In this document: piece by piece, positions 16,018 to 23,045 of the stretch | How positions within the stretch are numbered: position 1 is the first letter of the stretch | Layout: every line of letters begins with the position of its first letter | Assembly: GCF_013409505.1 (NCBI RefSeq) | Contig: NZ_JACCBN010000001.1 | Span: 2,418,001-2,482,000 of the forward strand | Reading direction: 5' to 3' | Origin: Actinomycetospora corticicola | Lineage (GTDB): Bacteria > Actinomycetota > Actinomycetes > Mycobacteriales > Pseudonocardiaceae | DNA: 64,000 nt | Translations under genes and position numbers: made by a program | The notes under the pieces: generated by a model | Database searches by the model: none | What the model was told of the DNA's origin: nothing | The model's input: the letters and a program-made list of their open reading frames with translations, nothing else

Positions 16018-17973
16018 TCAGCTCGGGCGGCGGGGACCCCGCAGCAGGCGCAGCCCGTTGAGGGCGACGAGGATCGTCGACCCCTCGTGGCCCGCCACGC
16101 CGAGGGCGAGCGGCAGGTGTCCGACGAGGTCCCAGGTCACGAGCCCCACGATGATCGTGCCCGCGACGACGAGGTTCGCGATCACGGTCCGGCGGGCCCG
16201 GCGACCGAGGTCGAGCAGCCAGGGCAGGCGCCGCAGGTCGTCGCCGAGCACGACCACGTCGGCCGCGCGCATCGTCAGTTCCGCGCCGCCCATCGCCATG
16301 CCGACGTCCGCACCCGCCAGCGCCGGGGCGTCGTTCACCCCGTCCCCGACGACCGCCACGGTGTGCCCGTCGGCCCGCAGCCCCTCGACCACGTGCACCT
16401 TGTCCTCGGGGAGCAGGTCCGCCCGGACGTCCGCGATTCCCAGTCGGTCGGCCATGCCCCGGGCCGCGTCGGCACGGTCGCCGGTGGCGAGGACCGGGGG
16501 GACGACCGTGCGGGCGGCGAGATCGGCGACCGCGTCCGCGGCGTCGGGGCGCAGCCCGTCGGCGATCGCGAGGGTGCCGAGAACGCGGCCGGTGCCGAGG
16601 TCGGTGACGTCGACGAGGGTGGTGGCGGAGTCGGGGTCCGTGTCGCGAGGGGAGGATCCGAGCGCTCTTGTGGCACGAGGGTTCCCCTCACGACGGGGGG
16701 TGGCGTGAGGGTTCCCCTCGCGCGGAGGGGTCGCCGCGCGGCCCACCCCGACCCGGCGGCCGCCCACGGTGCCCCGCACCCCGACGCCGGGCTCCGCGCT
16801 GAAGTCGGCGACCTCGGCGACGACGAGCCCCCGCTCGCGGGCCGCCGCGACGACCGCCCGCCCCAGCGGGTGCTCGCTGCGCGCCTCCACGGCGGCGGCG
16901 AGGGCGAGCACCTCGTCGTCGGGGTGACCGACGACCCGGGGCGCCCCGACCGTCACGGTCCCCGTCTTGTCCAGCACCACCGCGTCGACAGCACCGAGCC
17001 GTTCCATCACCTGGGCCGAGCGCACCAGGAGTCCGCGCCGTCCGGCGTTCGCCACCGCGGCGAGCAGGGGCGGCATCGTCGCGAGCACCAGCGCACACGG
17101 CGAGGCGACGATCATGAAGGTCATGGCGCGCAGGAGGGCGTCGTCGAGGGTCGCGCCGAGGACGAGCGGCACCGTGAAGATCGCGAGGGTCGCGACGACG
17201 ACGCCGATCGAGTAGCGCTGCTCGACCTTCTCGATGAACAGCTGGGTCCGCGCCTTCGTGCGCGCCGCCTCCTCGACGAGCTCGGCGATCCGGGCGACGA
17301 CCGACTCCCCCGCCGGCCGGGCGACCCGCACCGTCAGGGCGCCCCCCGCGGCCACGGTGCCCGCGTAGACCTCGGCGCCCACCGACCTGGGCACCGGGAG
17401 CGGCTCGCCGGTGATGCTCGACTGATCCACCTCCGCGGCCCCGTCGAGCACGACGCCGTCGGCGGGGACGGCGTCACCGGGCCGGACCAGGACGACGTCG
17501 CCGACCGTCAGCTCCTCGGCGCGCACCTCCTCCTCGAGGCCGTCCACCAGCCGGGTCGCCCGGGCCGGCGCGAGGTCGAGCAGCCCGCCGACCGACGCCT
17601 CGGTCCGGGCCGTCGCCCAGGCCTCGAGCGCACCCGAGGTCGCGAAGATGACGATGAGCAGCGCGCCGTCGACGACCTGCCCGATCGCGGCCGCACCGAG
17701 CGCGGCGACGACCATGAGCAGGTCGACGTCGAGGCGCCGCTCGCGCAGCGCCCGCAGCCCCTCGAGGGCCGGCTCCCAGCCGCCCGCCGCGTAGCAGACC
17801 GCGAGGACGGGCCCCCACGCCCGGACCGGCGCGCCGACGAGCACCAGCAGCCCGCCGACGGCGAACGCGGCGAGGGCGAGCCCGGCCCAGCGCGCCTCGG
17901 GCAGCCGGAGCAGGAGCGACCGGCGCGGGGCACGCGCCGGGGGTGCGGCAGGGCGGTCGTCGAGGGCGGTCAC
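16018..17973 (-). CDS. P1B-4 heavy-metal translocating ATPase (Co/Ni/Fe/Zn export)
   Basis: A 651-aa P-type ATPase with no N-terminal HMA domain. Seen in order: actuator motif SSITGEP (about residue 190), helix motif IVASPCALV (SPC), phosphorylation site DKTGTVT (about 333), nucleotide-binding SEHPLGR, hinge GDGVNDAPAL and C-terminal GHEGSTILVALNGLRLL. SPC plus HEGST defines the P1B-4 class (CtpD/CtpJ/CoaT), which exports Co2+, Ni2+, Fe2+ or Zn2+. Residues about 413-444 form an Arg/Pro-rich insertion encoded by palindromic DNA (16640-16733). It is divergent from the NmtR-like gene with an operator-like palindrome between them. In mycobacteria NmtR controls CtpJ, so the same link is likely here. 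GTG start. Confidence 0.93.
   Translation of the reverse strand: MTALDDRPAAPPARAPRRSLLLRLPEARWAGLALAAFAVGGLLVLVGAPVRAWGPVLAVCYAAGGWEPALEGLRALRERRLDVDLLMVVAALGAAAIGQVVDGALLIVIFATSGALEAWATARTEASVGGLLDLAPARATRLVDGLEEEVRAEELTVGDVVLVRPGDAVPADGVVLDGAAEVDQSSITGEPLPVPRSVGAEVYAGTVAAGGALTVRVARPAGESVVARIAELVEEAARTKARTQLFIEKVEQRYSIGVVVATLAIFTVPLVLGATLDDALLRAMTFMIVASPCALVLATMPPLLAAVANAGRRGLLVRSAQVMERLGAVDAVVLDKTGTVTVGAPRVVGHPDDEVLALAAAVEARSEHPLGRAVVAAARERGLVVAEVADFSAEPGVGVRGTVGGRRVGVGRAATPPREGNPHATPRREGNPRATRALGSSPRDTDPDSATTLVDVTDLGTGRVLGTLAIADGLRPDAADAVADLAARTVVPPVLATGDRADAARGMADRLGIADVRADLLPEDKVHVVEGLRADGHTVAVVGDGVNDAPALAGADVGMAMGGAELTMRAADVVVLGDDLRRLPWLLDLGRRARRTVIANLVVAGTIIVGLVTWDLVGHLPLALGVAGHEGSTILVALNGLRLLRGPRRPS
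16674..16723. repeat. Two palindromic repeats inside the ATPase gene
   Basis: CGAGGGTTCCCCTC (16676-16689) and TGAGGGTTCCCCTC (16705-16718) are near-identical, each a GAGGGttCCCCTC palindrome, 29 bases apart. They encode REGNPHATPRREGNPRAT in the nucleotide-binding domain. Confidence 0.7.
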
Positions 17974-17994
17974 GTCCGGACACGGTACACACGA

Positions 17995-18010
17995 ATGAAT
18001 ACCGGTTCAT
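17995..18010. promoter_or_regulatory. ArsR/SmtB-type operator between ATPase and nmtR
   Basis: ATGAATACCGGTTCAT has arms ATGAA and TTCAT around a CCGG centre. It lies in the 80-base divergent region between the metal ATPase and the NmtR-like gene, the usual place for an ArsR-family operator. Confidence 0.55.
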
Positions 18011-18053
18011 ACTTTCATGCCTGACCAACCGCTGAGGTGAGTAGGCTCCCGCC

Positions 18054-18392
18054 ATGGGTCACGGCACCGACGGGAACACCCCGACGCTGTCGAAGGACGC
18101 CGTGGACGCGGTCGCGCGCACGATGCACGCACTCTCGACGCCGAGCCGGGTCCACCTGCTGCTCCGGCTGCGCGAGGAGGCGCGGACGGTGGGCGAACTC
18201 GTGGCCGACGTGGGCATGGAGCAGTCGGCGGTGTCCCACCAGCTCCGCGTGCTCCGGCACCTCGGGCTCGTGGTCGGGGAGCGCGACGGGCGGCAGATCC
18301 GCTACCGGCTGCACGACGAGCACGTCGCCCAACTGCTCGACGAGGCCGTCTTCCACGTCGAGCACCTGACCACCGGCCGCGTGGATCCCTAG
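18054..18392 (+). CDS. nmtR: NmtR-like ArsR/SmtB nickel/cobalt sensor
   Basis: A 112-aa winged-helix repressor. It closely follows mycobacterial NmtR: the MGHG N-terminus (Gly2/His3 ligands), the DNA-recognition stretch MEQSAVSHQLRVLRHLGLVVG and the alpha-5 metal site DEHVAQLLDEAVFHVEHL (Asp and three His). It lacks the alpha-3 Cys pair of ArsR/CadC, which supports Ni2+/Co2+ sensing. It should derepress the divergent ATPase when metal binds. TAGGCT (18042-18047) lies six bases before the ATG, so the mRNA is probably leaderless. Its stop overlaps the convergent gene by four bases. Confidence 0.88.
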   Translation: MGHGTDGNTPTLSKDAVDAVARTMHALSTPSRVHLLLRLREEARTVGELVADVGMEQSAVSHQLRVLRHLGLVVGERDGRQIRYRLHDEHVAQLLDEAVFHVEHLTTGRVDP

Positions 18393-18919
18393 GCGGCGAC
18401 GGCCTCGCGCTCGCGGACGTCGACGGCGTCGTGGAGCAGCGCGACCAGCCGGTCGTCCCGCTGCGGCGAGCCGACCGGGCCCGCGAGGACCGCGGCGCGG
18501 TGGAAGGCCGCCGTCAGGTGCGGGAGGGCGCGCAAGCCGGCGACGAGGCCGGCGGTGCCGTCGAGGCGCACCCGGCTCCAGCGGCGCTGCGCCCGCCCGG
18601 CGCGGGCGAGCAGGCGGAGGGAGAGCGCGTCGTCGGGGCGGACCGCGAGGGCGGCGCGGGCGCAGACCGCCACGAGCTCCCACGCGGCGCGCGGATCCCG
18701 GCTGTCGGCGCCGGCGAGGGCCGGGACGAGCGGGAGGAGCCGGTCGCGCGCGCGATCGGACACCCGGTCGTTGACCTGCGCGGCGAGCGCGGCGAGGGCG
18801 GGCGACGTGCAGCGGGGCCGGTCGGAGAACGGTTCGCCCGCCGCGAGGGCGACCTGCTCCATCAGGCAGGTACCCGTCTCCGCGTCGGAGTGGGCCCCCC
18901 TCGTGAGGCGGTCGGTCAC
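18389..18919 (-). CDS. Conserved actinobacterial protein of unknown function
   Basis: A 176-aa soluble, Arg/Ala-rich helical protein. The segment GTCLMEQVALAAGEPFSDRP followed by CTSPALAALAAQVND is a pattern I recall from uncharacterised actinobacterial proteins; no function is known. GTG at 18919 is supported by GGGAG six bases upstream and by a promoter (TTCACA, 16 bases, TACGAT) whose -10 box covers the in-frame ATG at 18952. That rules out the longer start if the promoter is real. It is convergent with nmtR. Confidence 0.75.
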   Translation of the reverse strand: MTDRLTRGAHSDAETGTCLMEQVALAAGEPFSDRPRCTSPALAALAAQVNDRVSDRARDRLLPLVPALAGADSRDPRAAWELVAVCARAALAVRPDDALSLRLLARAGRAQRRWSRVRLDGTAGLVAGLRALPHLTAAFHRAAVLAGPVGSPQRDDRLVALLHDAVDVREREAVAA

Positions 18920-18950
18920 CGTCGGCTCCCGTCGGTCGTGGTGTCGGGCC

Positions 18951-18978
18951 ATCGTAGCCAGGGTTTTCGTGGTGTGAA
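18951..18978 (-). promoter_or_regulatory. Promoter of the 18389-18919 gene
   Basis: Minus strand TTCACA (18973-18978), 16-base spacer, TACGAT (18951-18956). A perfect 18-bp palindrome, GTTTCGGTGAACCGAAAC, lies immediately upstream at 18986-19003 and could bind a regulator. Confidence 0.5.
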
Positions 18979-19086
18979 CACCCTGGTTTCGGTGAACCGA
19001 AACAGTAGGCGCAGTCGGAGCGAGACCCGGACCTGCGCCGGGGTGCTACCCGACCCTGCGACCGGCCGACACGTGCGATCGCGCCG

Positions 19087-19389
19087 TCACGCCACCTGCG
19101 GCGCGCAGCGGCAGGACCGGCCCTGCTGACAGCCGCACCCGCAGGTCGCGGCGCACCCGCAGGCCGCGCCCGACAGCGCCGCCTCCGGGCCGAGGATCGC
19201 GGTGGATAGGTCCGGGGCGGGGTCCGCGGGTCCGGTCCGCACGCGCCGGGTGACGACCGCGGCCAGCTCGGCCCAGGTCCGGCACGCCGCGCACCCCTGC
19301 CGGTGCTCCTCGGCCCGCGCGGACTCCCGTGCGCCCGCCTCGCCGTCGAGCCCGGCGGAGATCGCCTCACGGCATCGCTCGCAGTCCAC
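19087..19389 (-). CDS. Zinc-finger (zf-HC2-like) protein with Cys-rich tail
   Basis: A 100-aa protein. Residues 1-55 (DCERCREAISAGLDGE...HRQGCAACRTW) match the zinc-binding anti-sigma module (Cys, then HxxxCxxC). It resembles the first 60 residues of the anti-sigma factor at 20812-21492, including the shared VTR-VRT-PADP-PDL segment, so the two are paralogues. Instead of membrane helices it ends with a Cys-rich tail (CGCAATCGCGCQQGRSCRC) able to bind metal such as copper or zinc. GTG 19389 is chosen because the module starts there. It is divergent from the DUF5134 gene by 72 bases. A role as a soluble anti-sigma or metal sensor is inference. Confidence 0.72.
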   Translation of the reverse strand: MDCERCREAISAGLDGEAGARESARAEEHRQGCAACRTWAELAAVVTRRVRTGPADPAPDLSTAILGPEAALSGAACGCAATCGCGCQQGRSCRCAPQVA

Positions 19390-19461
19390 GACCGTCAGGT
19401 CGTCGACGGGTGCGCCGGAGTTCCCGGGAACCGCGGCGGCCGCCGGGACGACTCCCCTGTC

Positions 19462-20166
19462 GTGTTCTCCCCCGTCGTCACCCTGCTGCTGTCGGTGGTC
19501 TTCCTCCTCACCGGAGGGTGGTCGCTCGTCCGGCTCGCCGAACTGATCGCGACCGGCGACCACGGCGGCAGTCGGGTCGCCGAGCTCGCCCACCTGCTGA
19601 TGAGCCTCGCCATGCTCGCCATGACGTGGGGCGTGACCGGAGGCCCGACCACGCCCGGTGCGGTGCTCCAGATCCTCGTGTTCACCGTGCTCACCGCGTG
19701 GTTCGTCCGGCGCGTCCTGCTGCCCCCGCCGGGCCACCGGCGCCTCGTCGAGGGCTACCACGCCGCGATGTGCGCCGCGATGGTGTGGATGGTCGCGGCG
19801 ATGCCCCAGATCATGGGCACCTCGATGTCCGGCGACGGCGGGGGCGGTCACCACCACGGCGGGTCCGGCCCCGTGGCGACGATGGTCCCGGTCGTCACGC
19901 CGGGGTGGGTCACGGGTCTGACGTGGGCCTTCGCCGTCGTCTCGCTCGCCGCGGCCGCCTCCTGGCTGCTCCGGGTGGTGCGGCCGGTCGTCGGGCGGGG
20001 GTGCGGCCCGGTGCCCGGGGGTGTTCCCGACGCCGGGTCGGGTCCGGTCGCGGTGGCGACCCGCCCGGCGGTCATGTCGGTGCGCGCGGCGATCGCGCCG
20101 CGGCTCGACGCCGGGTGCCACCTGCTGATGAGCGCCGGGATGGCCGTCATGCTGCTGGTGATGTGA
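19462..20166 (+). CDS. DUF5134 multi-pass membrane protein
   Basis: A 234-aa membrane protein with about six helices. Repeated motifs (HLLMSLAMLAMTW, YHAAMCAAMVWMVAAMP, CHLLMSAGMAVMLLVM) rich in His and Met inside helices are characteristic of DUF5134. An extramembrane loop contains GGGGHHHGG. Such His/Met arrays often bind copper or other soft metals; no activity is established. GTG 19462 is the only start close to the first helix. It precedes the SigC-like factor by 88 bases on the same strand. Confidence 0.78.
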   Translation: MFSPVVTLLLSVVFLLTGGWSLVRLAELIATGDHGGSRVAELAHLLMSLAMLAMTWGVTGGPTTPGAVLQILVFTVLTAWFVRRVLLPPPGHRRLVEGYHAAMCAAMVWMVAAMPQIMGTSMSGDGGGGHHHGGSGPVATMVPVVTPGWVTGLTWAFAVVSLAAAASWLLRVVRPVVGRGCGPVPGGVPDAGSGPVAVATRPAVMSVRAAIAPRLDAGCHLLMSAGMAVMLLVM

Positions 20167-20254
20167 GCCCGTCGTCGGCGCGGGCCCGCCGCCCGCGCCC
20201 TGCTGCGAGGGTCCTCACGGTGCGGCGGGAGGGGGCCCGGCTACCGTGCGGAGC

Positions 20255-20815
20255 GTGGACGACGCCGCGGTGACCCGGGCCGCCGAGCTCGCCCGGGACG
20301 GCGACCGGGCCGCCGCCGCACGCTTCGTCGAGCTCACCCAGCAGCAGGTCTGGCGGCTCCTCGTCCACCTCTCCGACCGGGGCGTCGCCCAGGACCTCGC
20401 GCAGGAGACCTACGAGCGGGCGTTCCGGTCGCTGCCCGGCTTCCGGGGCGAGGCGCCGGCCCGGACCTGGCTGCTCTCCATCGCCCGCCGCGTCGCGGCC
20501 GACCACCTGCGCCACACCGCCCGCCGCCCCGCCCGACCCGCCGAGCTGCACGACGCCGACGAACCCGTCGGGCGGACGCGGCACGGCGACGTCGCCGAGG
20601 GCGTGGTGCTGCGCGCGGCGGTGGACGCCCTCGACCCCGACCGGCGCGAGGCGTTCGTCCTCACCCAGGTCGTGGGGCTCGGCTACGCCGAGGCGGCCGC
20701 CGTGTGCGACTGCCCGATCGGCACGATCCGCTCCCGGGTCGCGCGGGCCCGCGCCGACCTGGTCGACGCGCTTGCCGCCGACCCCGGCGGTGTGGCGCGG
20801 GAGACCCGGGGATGA
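20255..20815 (+). CDS. sigC: SigC-like ECF RNA polymerase sigma factor
   Basis: A 186-aa ECF sigma factor. Region 2 (about residues 20-85) reads FVELTQQQVWRLLVHLSDRG then AQDLAQETYERAFRSLPGF and ARTWLLSIARRVAADHLRH, closely resembling mycobacterial SigC. Region 4 (about 115-170) contains the helix-turn-helix GYAEAAAVCDCPIGTIRSR. TACCGT (20242-20247) is seven bases before GTG 20255, giving a leaderless start; GTG 20246, after GGGAGGGGG, is the alternative. Its stop overlaps the anti-sigma gene by four bases (ATGA). In M. tuberculosis SigC has been linked to copper acquisition; the His/Met-rich neighbours fit a metal role here. Confidence 0.88.
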   Translation: MDDAAVTRAAELARDGDRAAAARFVELTQQQVWRLLVHLSDRGVAQDLAQETYERAFRSLPGFRGEAPARTWLLSIARRVAADHLRHTARRPARPAELHDADEPVGRTRHGDVAEGVVLRAAVDALDPDRREAFVLTQVVGLGYAEAAAVCDCPIGTIRSRVARARADLVDALAADPGGVARETRG

Positions 20816-21492
20816 CCTGCGAGGACTGCCGCGAGGAGATCTCGGCCGACCTCGACGGCGAGAGCGACGCCGACGGCCGCGCCGCGATCGAGGCCCATCT
20901 CGCGGTCTGCCCGGCGTGCCGCGCCTGGCGGGAGGGCGCCGCCGTCGTCACGCGGTCCGTGCGCACCGCACCCGCCGATCCCGGCCCCGACCTCGTCGCG
21001 CTGGTGCTGCCCGCCGCACCACCACGCCGCACCGGTCCCCGCGCGGCCCGCGTCGGGCTCGCCGTCGTCGGCGTCGTACAGCTGGCCCTCGGGGCGCTGG
21101 CGCTCACCGGCACCACCGGGCACTCCGACGCCGCCATGCTGGGCGCGGACATGGCGCACATGGGACACGAGTCCGCTGCCTGGAACCTCGCGCTCGGCGT
21201 CGCCTTCGTCGCCGGCGCGTGGTGGGTCCGGCACGTCGCGGGGCTCCTGCCGGTGCTCGGCGCCTTCATCCTCGTGCTCGGCACGCTCAGCACGGTCGAC
21301 CTGCTCGCGGGCCGGGTCGAGCCCGTGCGCATCCTCGCCCACGGCCTCGTCGTCGTCGGGTTCGTGCTCACCCTCTACCTCGGACGTCAGCCGACCCCGG
21401 CGCCGCGGCCGGCAGCCGACCGGCCGCCGTCGCGCGCTCCCGGCGGCCGCGAGCGCCTGCCCGACCACCCCCGGCGTCGGGACGCCGCCTAG
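20812..21492 (+). CDS. zf-HC2 membrane anti-sigma factor
   Basis: A 226-aa protein translationally coupled to the SigC-like gene. Residues 1-45 carry the zinc anti-sigma motif (MTCEDCREEIS, then HLAVCPACRAW). Four hydrophobic segments follow (about residues 80-200), so it should hold the sigma factor at the membrane. The loop after the first helix contains MLGADMAHMGHESAAWN, a Met/His cluster on the likely outer face that could sense metal. The Arg/Pro-rich tail is cytoplasmic or disordered. It overlaps the convergent PepSY gene by four bases. Confidence 0.87.
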   Translation: MTCEDCREEISADLDGESDADGRAAIEAHLAVCPACRAWREGAAVVTRSVRTAPADPGPDLVALVLPAAPPRRTGPRAARVGLAVVGVVQLALGALALTGTTGHSDAAMLGADMAHMGHESAAWNLALGVAFVAGAWWVRHVAGLLPVLGAFILVLGTLSTVDLLAGRVEPVRILAHGLVVVGFVLTLYLGRQPTPAPRPAADRPPSRAPGGRERLPDHPRRRDAA

Positions 21493-22835
21493 CTCGCGCG
21501 CGACCGCCGGTACTCCTGCCACAGGGCGTCCCCGAGCAGGAAGAGCAGCAGCGACGCCCCGAGCACGGGGAGGAACACCCCGAGCACCACCGCCGCGAGG
21601 CCGACGACGGCGACCGCCGCCACGCCGGGCCGCTCCGTCCCGCCCGGAGCCGTGGCGCCGGAGCGGGTGGGGCGGCGGAGCCACCACATCCGGTAGCCCC
21701 AGACCACCACGACGATGATCCCGAGGGCGAGGGCGATCAGCAGGAGCTGGTTCGCGACGCCGAAGAGGATGCCCATGTGCGCGCTGATGCCGATCTCGGC
21801 GAGCTTCGCCGCGACCGGCCAGTCCGCGTAGCGGATGGTCTCGAGCACCGTTCCCGACGACGGGTCCACCGCCATCGAGTCCTGCTTCAGCGGCCAGGAC
21901 CGCTGCACCTGCGCGACCGTCCACGCCTGACCCGCCTCCTCGGGCGGCGTGATCGCGACGGGGTCGGTCATCCCCGCCGCCCGGGCGGCGGCGAGGACCC
22001 GCTCGGCGGCCTCTCCGGTCGGCGCCGGGACGGACGCGGCCGGCAGCTCCGCCGACACCGACGGCGTCGTCCAGTCCAGCGCGGTGCGCAGGGCCGACAC
22101 GTTCGTTCCCGCGAACTGCGACCACGTCAGGCCCGTCGCCGACAGCCCGAGCATCCCGATCGCCGCCCACAGCCCCACCGAGCCGTGCCAGGAACGGACG
22201 CGCGCCCGGCCCCGCGCCGACGCCTCGGGCAGCAGGGTGCGACGCAGGCGGGAGCGGCGACGGCGGCGCACCACCCAGAGCACGAGCCCGGACACGGCGA
22301 GCACCCACAGCCAGCTCGCCGCGAGCTCGGAGTACACCCGGCCGACCTCGCCGAGATGCAGGTTCCGGTGCAGCGTGTCGATCCAGGCCCGGGTCGGGAG
22401 CCACTCGCCGAAGGTGTCGAGCACCGCGCGGACCTGACCGGTGTGCGGGTCGACGAACGCGGTGCGCGCGTCGTCCTCGGCCACACCCGGGGAGTCGAAC
22501 CCGACCCGCGTGGTGGCCGTCGGCGTGGCGGCCGGCCGGATCGAGGTGAGCGTGCCGTCCGGCACCGCCGCCGCGGCCGCCGCCACCTGGGTCCGCAGGT
22601 CCACGGCGGTCGTCGCGGCCGGGACCGTCAGCGCGTCGCGGTAGAGCAGCTGGTCGAGCTGCGGGGTGATCGTGTAGATCAGCCCGGTCACGGCGGCGAC
22701 CAGGATGAACGGCCCCACGAACAGCCCGACGTGGAAGTGCAGGCGCACGAGCAGCGGCCGCAGCCCGGCCCGGATTCCCCGGGCGGCGGGCGGGTCGGCG
22801 GCGGGTGCGGGAGCGGCGTCGAGGGTGTCGGACAC
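21489..22835 (-). CDS. PepSY-associated membrane protein
   Basis: A 448-aa protein of the PepSY-TM (iron-regulated membrane protein) class: an N-terminal helix with LHFHVGLFVGPF, a periplasmic PepSY-like domain, DTLHRNLHLGEVGR before the second helix, a third helix near WHGSVGLWAAIGML, a second periplasmic domain, and terminal helices. Conserved His residues at helix ends are typical of family members proposed to act in metal or haem handling and electron transfer. GTG 22835 lies right before the coding-like region; the frame is open to 22958. It is convergent with the SigC anti-sigma operon. Confidence 0.8.
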   Translation of the reverse strand: MSDTLDAAPAPAADPPAARGIRAGLRPLLVRLHFHVGLFVGPFILVAAVTGLIYTITPQLDQLLYRDALTVPAATTAVDLRTQVAAAAAAVPDGTLTSIRPAATPTATTRVGFDSPGVAEDDARTAFVDPHTGQVRAVLDTFGEWLPTRAWIDTLHRNLHLGEVGRVYSELAASWLWVLAVSGLVLWVVRRRRRSRLRRTLLPEASARGRARVRSWHGSVGLWAAIGMLGLSATGLTWSQFAGTNVSALRTALDWTTPSVSAELPAASVPAPTGEAAERVLAAARAAGMTDPVAITPPEEAGQAWTVAQVQRSWPLKQDSMAVDPSSGTVLETIRYADWPVAAKLAEIGISAHMGILFGVANQLLLIALALGIIVVVVWGYRMWWLRRPTRSGATAPGGTERPGVAAVAVVGLAAVVLGVFLPVLGASLLLFLLGDALWQEYRRSRAS

Positions 22836-22976
22836 GGGAGGACAGTCGCCCACGGAGCGGTGGCGGTTCCCGACACTCCCGACATTCGCGCCCGCTCGTC
22901 GGGCCTGCCGGGACGGGCAGGGGCCGACCGGGTGAAGCGGGCCCGATTTTCCGGACACCGCGCACCCGACGTGTCG

Positions 22977-23005
22977 TTGCCGGACATGGTCAGCTGCAGG
23001 AAGGT
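22977..23005 (+). promoter_or_regulatory. Nickel permease promoter sharing the sodA spacer element
   Basis: TTGCCG (22977-22982), 17-base spacer, GAAGGT (23000-23005). The spacer ends in GTCAGCTGCAG exactly as in the sodA promoter. Seven bases after the -10 a GTG (23013) opens a ten-codon reading frame. Confidence 0.5.
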
Positions 23006-23012
23006 TGCACCT

Positions 23013-23045
23013 GTGACCCGGACGGGGGACTCTCCCGGCTCGTGA
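23013..23045 (+). CDS. Possible leader peptide upstream of the nickel permease
   Basis: GTG 23013 begins a ten-residue frame (MTRTGDSPGS). Its TGA overlaps the GTG start of the permease gene (GTGA), the arrangement seen for coupled genes in this window. The GTG sits seven bases after the -10 box, which fits a leaderless mRNA. It may ensure translation of the permease or act in attenuation; it is too short for coding statistics. Confidence 0.35.
   Translation: MTRTGDSPGS

Noticed and set aside
16674..16723. Short direct repeats considered as CRISPR or IS ends
   Set aside because: Only two copies 29 bases apart, inside an intact reading frame, with no transposase.
22836..23041. Cobalamin riboswitch upstream of the nickel/cobalt permease
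   Set aside because: No B12-box-like sequence and too little space; a direct promoter and short frame explain the region better.
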